A DNA stretch of 64,000 bases, from positions 62,001 through 126,000 of the forward strand of contig CAWJBC010000006.1 of the NCBI GenBank assembly GCA_963840975.1, in the 5' to 3' direction. Positions 62,019-64,000 of this stretch are shown one piece after another. The notes under the pieces are model-generated. The model saw only the letters and a program-made list of their open reading frames with translations. It was not told where the DNA came from and made no database searches. Source of the DNA: JAADJA01 sp963840975. GTDB lineage: Bacteria > Bacteroidota > Bacteroidia > Bacteroidales > JAADJA01. Position numbers and translations under genes: made by a program. Numbering within the stretch: position 1 is the first letter of the stretch; each line of letters starts with the position of its first letter.

Positions 62019-62422
62019 AATGCAGCATATAAATCCGTTACCAGGGTTTTTTGTCCTTCATTAAAAATATTGGTGCAATTAAAATTAATAAGCACTCCTT
62101 TCGGCTTTTCCAATAGTTTGAGATATGTCAGCAATTGTGCATCATGTATGGGCATCAAACAGTCAATTGCTTTTATTTCAACAATGACGGAATCCTCAAC
62201 AAGCATATCAAACCTCAGGTCACAATCGAGGTACATACCTCTGAATAAAAGCGGAACTTTTTGCTGGGTAACCAACTGCAATCCTTTTTCTTTTAATATA
62301 TGAGACAGGCACTTTTCATAAATACTTTCCAGCAACCCCGGTCCCAATTCTTTGTGAACTTCTATTGCAGCGCCAATGATTGTATGCGTTAATTCGTTCA
62401 GGTATTTCTGGGTTATAATCAT
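62003..62422 (-). CDS. GxxExxY protein (PDDEXK_3 nuclease-like family)
   Basis: The 139-residue protein has the family motif GPGLLESIYE (GxxExxY, about residues 28-37) and a PD-(D/E)XK-like core: RFDMLVEDSVIVEIKA (Asp, then Glu-x-Lys), then LTYLKLLEKPKGVLINFN. The family is common and scattered in Bacteroidota, often in multiple copies, and its role is unknown; a nuclease fold is predicted. Here the gene is bracketed by a repeated motif in inverted orientation, as might be left by a mobile or self-replicating unit. The ATG at 62422 gives a normal length. Confidence 0.88.
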   Translation of the reverse strand: MIITQKYLNELTHTIIGAAIEVHKELGPGLLESIYEKCLSHILKEKGLQLVTQQKVPLLFRGMYLDCDLRFDMLVEDSVIVEIKAIDCLMPIHDAQLLTYLKLLEKPKGVLINFNCTNIFNEGQKTLVTDLYAALPKGY

Positions 62423-62434
62423 TTCTACTGTGAA

Positions 62435-62453
62435 CTATTGTGCCTAATGTGGT
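62435..62453 (-). repeat. Inverted copy of the 19-bp GxxExxY-associated motif
   Basis: On the minus strand this reads ACCACATTAGGCACAATAG, identical at all 19 positions to 61782-61800 on the plus strand. It lies 12 bases upstream of the GxxExxY start codon. Confidence 0.85.
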
Positions 62454-62478
62454 AAAAAAACTTCGCTAATTATTATTT

Positions 62479-63519
62479 CTATTTCTTAATATTCTTTGCA
62501 TCCAGCGCCCGCCTGTATTTGTTTGCATTGACGCTATGCTGGGCATTGGTTTCGGCAAAAGCATGATAACCCGTGAAATCATCTTTTGCACAAAAAAACA
62601 TGTATTTGTGCTCCTCTCTGTCCAGCACGCCATCAATAGATGAAATGGAAGGTAGACAGATAGGACCCGGAGGCAAACCATAATTTTTATAAGTGTTATA
62701 GGGCGAATCAATCTCTTTTTGAACATTCAGCACCCTTTTGATCGAAAAATCGCCCCAGGCATAAACAATCGTGGGGTCGGCTTGCAGCATCCAGTTTTTC
62801 TCCAAACGGTTCAGATAAACGCCCGCCATCCTCGCCTTTTCGTCGTTTTTGTTGGTTTCCTTTTCAACGATAGAAGCCAAAATACTTACTTCAACCGGAC
62901 TTAAGTCTATTATCTCCGCCTTTTGCCTGCGGGTTGTGTTCCAGAATTTATTGTACTCGGTGTACATCCTGTCCATCACTTCTTCACCCGTAACATTCCA
63001 GTAAACTTCATAGGTATTTGGAATAAACATGGTAAGGATAGTTTCGGGGTTGAACCCAAAGATGTCAAGGTAGGCAGAATCATTGAGCAGGTGAATAAAA
63101 TCGGCGGAGTCCGGTTCAATGTCTGAGGAAATCTTTTGAGCGAGGTCGGCTTTTGTGCGGATATTATTAAAAATCAGCTTTACCGGTGTTTGTTTTCCGG
63201 ATCGCAATAAATTTATCAGTTCAATATTGGTCATCCCGTCGCTGAGGGTGTATTTACCGGGATGAATATTGGCTTCGAGGTTTTTTCGTTTAGCCATCCA
63301 TTCAAAGGTCATCCTGTTGATGATGATGCCTTTACCATACAGAGCCGTTTTCAGTTCGTTATAACCCGAACCGGTGGGGATGTACAAAGTGGCTGTTTTT
63401 TCATTTTTAACCCACGTATTGGGTTTGAGAATTGCATTGTACAATTGATAACCGACAACCACTGACAAAATAATCAGGATAAAGAGGACGTAAATAACCC
63501 TCTTCGAAAATTTCGACAT
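62479..63519 (-). CDS. mltG: Endolytic peptidoglycan transglycosylase MltG
   Basis: The protein of about 346 residues has one N-terminal membrane helix (RVIYVLFILIILSVVVGYQL) and a YceG domain: LYIPTGSGYNELKTAL (LysM-like part), FIPNTYEVYWNVTGEEVMDRMY, and the catalytic glutamate in LASIVEKETNKNDE, followed by LQADPTIVYAWGD and GLPPGPICLPS. MltG cuts nascent glycan strands and sets their length. ATG 63519 (MSKFSKR) is the compact start; an upstream ATG at 63564 would add a very basic RYQRAKFKRRRKKK stretch and cannot be excluded. Confidence 0.95.
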   Translation of the reverse strand: MSKFSKRVIYVLFILIILSVVVGYQLYNAILKPNTWVKNEKTATLYIPTGSGYNELKTALYGKGIIINRMTFEWMAKRKNLEANIHPGKYTLSDGMTNIELINLLRSGKQTPVKLIFNNIRTKADLAQKISSDIEPDSADFIHLLNDSAYLDIFGFNPETILTMFIPNTYEVYWNVTGEEVMDRMYTEYNKFWNTTRRQKAEIIDLSPVEVSILASIVEKETNKNDEKARMAGVYLNRLEKNWMLQADPTIVYAWGDFSIKRVLNVQKEIDSPYNTYKNYGLPPGPICLPSISSIDGVLDREEHKYMFFCAKDDFTGYHAFAETNAQHSVNANKYRRALDAKNIKK

Positions 63520-63635
63520 TTTCTTTTTTCTTCTCCTTTTAAATTTTGCGCGTTGATATCTCATCCTGCCCAATTTAAATCAAACTAAACCAATATTCAC
63601 ATTACGTTCAAATACAAATTTTGTTATCAATCATT

Positions 63636-64000
63636 TTATTCCGGGTTGATGATTTGCAAAAGATATTCATCAGTCCATTTATTGTTGATTAGCAACCAAT
63701 CCTTTTTGATCCCGACTACTTGAAATTTATGGTTTTCAAACAACTTAAAACTTGCTTCATTGCCGGAAGCGATGTTGCAATATACCTGGTGAAGGCAAAG
63801 GGTCTTAAAACAATGATCCAGCATTAGCCTCAGTGCCTCTGAGCCATACTTTTTATTTTGTTCCTTTTCAACTATCATAATTCCAATGCCGGCTCTTTTG
63901 TTTACCGGGTCAAAATCGAAAAGGTCAATACAGCCAATGGTTGTCAACCTGCCGTTTTCGATTTTATCAATCATTAACCTGAGCTGCTTGGAGGTGAATA
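63636..64000 (-). CDS. GNAT family N-acetyltransferase (N-terminus beyond the window)
   Basis: An in-frame ATG exists at 63974, but coding clearly continues upstream to the window edge (…FTSKQLRLMIDKIENGRLTTIG), so the gene is cut at its 5' end. The visible part has the GNAT core: IGCIDLFDFDPVNKRAGIGIMIVEKEQNKKYGSEALRLMLDHCF (motif A with the acetyl-CoA loop) and LHQVYCNIASGNEASFKLFENHKFQVVG (motif B). It resembles the RimJ/RimL or SpeG branch. Substrate unknown. Confidence 0.9.
   Translation of the reverse strand, partial: FTSKQLRLMIDKIENGRLTTIGCIDLFDFDPVNKRAGIGIMIVEKEQNKKYGSEALRLMLDHCFKTLCLHQVYCNIASGNEASFKLFENHKFQVVGIKKDWLLINNKWTDEYLLQIINPE

Overview
The window is a gene-dense chromosomal segment of a Bacteroidota bacterium, most likely an uncultured member of the order Bacteroidales or a close relative. 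The support is: TAnnTTTG-type -7 promoter boxes; almost no Shine-Dalgarno sequences; cargo of the type IX secretion system (T9SS) with C-terminal sorting domains; DUF5686, DUF6089 and DUF2279 proteins; a glycine-lipid GlsB/GlsA-type pair; and the Bacteroidota version of the dcw cluster (mraZ to ftsZ without murF, murB or ddl). Species-level identity cannot be read from the sequence.

Layout. 1-5.8 kb: the start of an edge gene, a frameshifted GNAT-like gene, a ModE-like regulator, glyA, and an active/inactive pair of M16 peptidases. 5.8-19.8 kb: a T9SS type B protein, then a minus-strand envelope block (two OmpH/Skp chaperones, BamA, UppS, DUF6089, NadK, a POTRA/barrel protein, a CBS protein, RsgA, a cupin, EngB, GlsB, GlsA). 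20.0-36.0 kb: the division and cell-wall cluster mraZ-rsmH-ftsL-ftsI-murE-mraY-murD-ftsW-murG-murC-ftsQ-ftsA-ftsZ-yqeY, all on the plus strand and mostly overlapping or close-packed. 36.2-37.9 kb: an AT-rich accessory island with two integron-cassette-like units. 38.1-40.9 kb: rplM-rpsI-rpsB-tsf on the minus strand behind a clear promoter. 41-48.2 kb: a membrane protein, frr, pyrH, a radical SAM/SPASM protein, an AI-2E-type transporter and a DUF5686 protein. 48.4-53.2 kb: a T9SS repeat protein, rpsA and ychF. 53.2-53.7 kb: tandem 78-bp repeats and a nested palindromic element. 53.7-61.7 kb: a CRP/FNR-type regulator divergent from a decaheme c-type cytochrome lipoprotein and a tandem rhodanese lipoprotein, two T9SS proteins with nearly identical sorting domains, a diheme cytochrome c peroxidase and a DUF2279 protein. 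61.7-64 kb: a 49-bp tandem repeat array tied to a GxxExxY (PDDEXK_3) gene, mltG, and a GNAT gene cut by the window edge.

Most promising for a new system: (1) the FNR-like regulator, decaheme cytochrome and tandem rhodanese, with a TGAT-N4-ATCA palindrome placed at about -40 of a predicted promoter; (2) the GxxExxY nuclease-like gene whose flanks carry a 19-bp motif in inverted orientation, amplified five times on one side; (3) the cassette-like units at 36.2-37.9 kb, which share a boundary sequence and an attC-like palindrome.

A quality point runs through the window. Four genes (GNAT-like at 260, murG, the tandem rhodanese, and the T9SS protein at 57.1 kb) are each broken by one apparently surplus base, with good coding on both sides. 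murG is normally essential, so assembly or base-calling error is the likeliest cause. No tRNA, rRNA, CRISPR array or insertion sequence was recognised.
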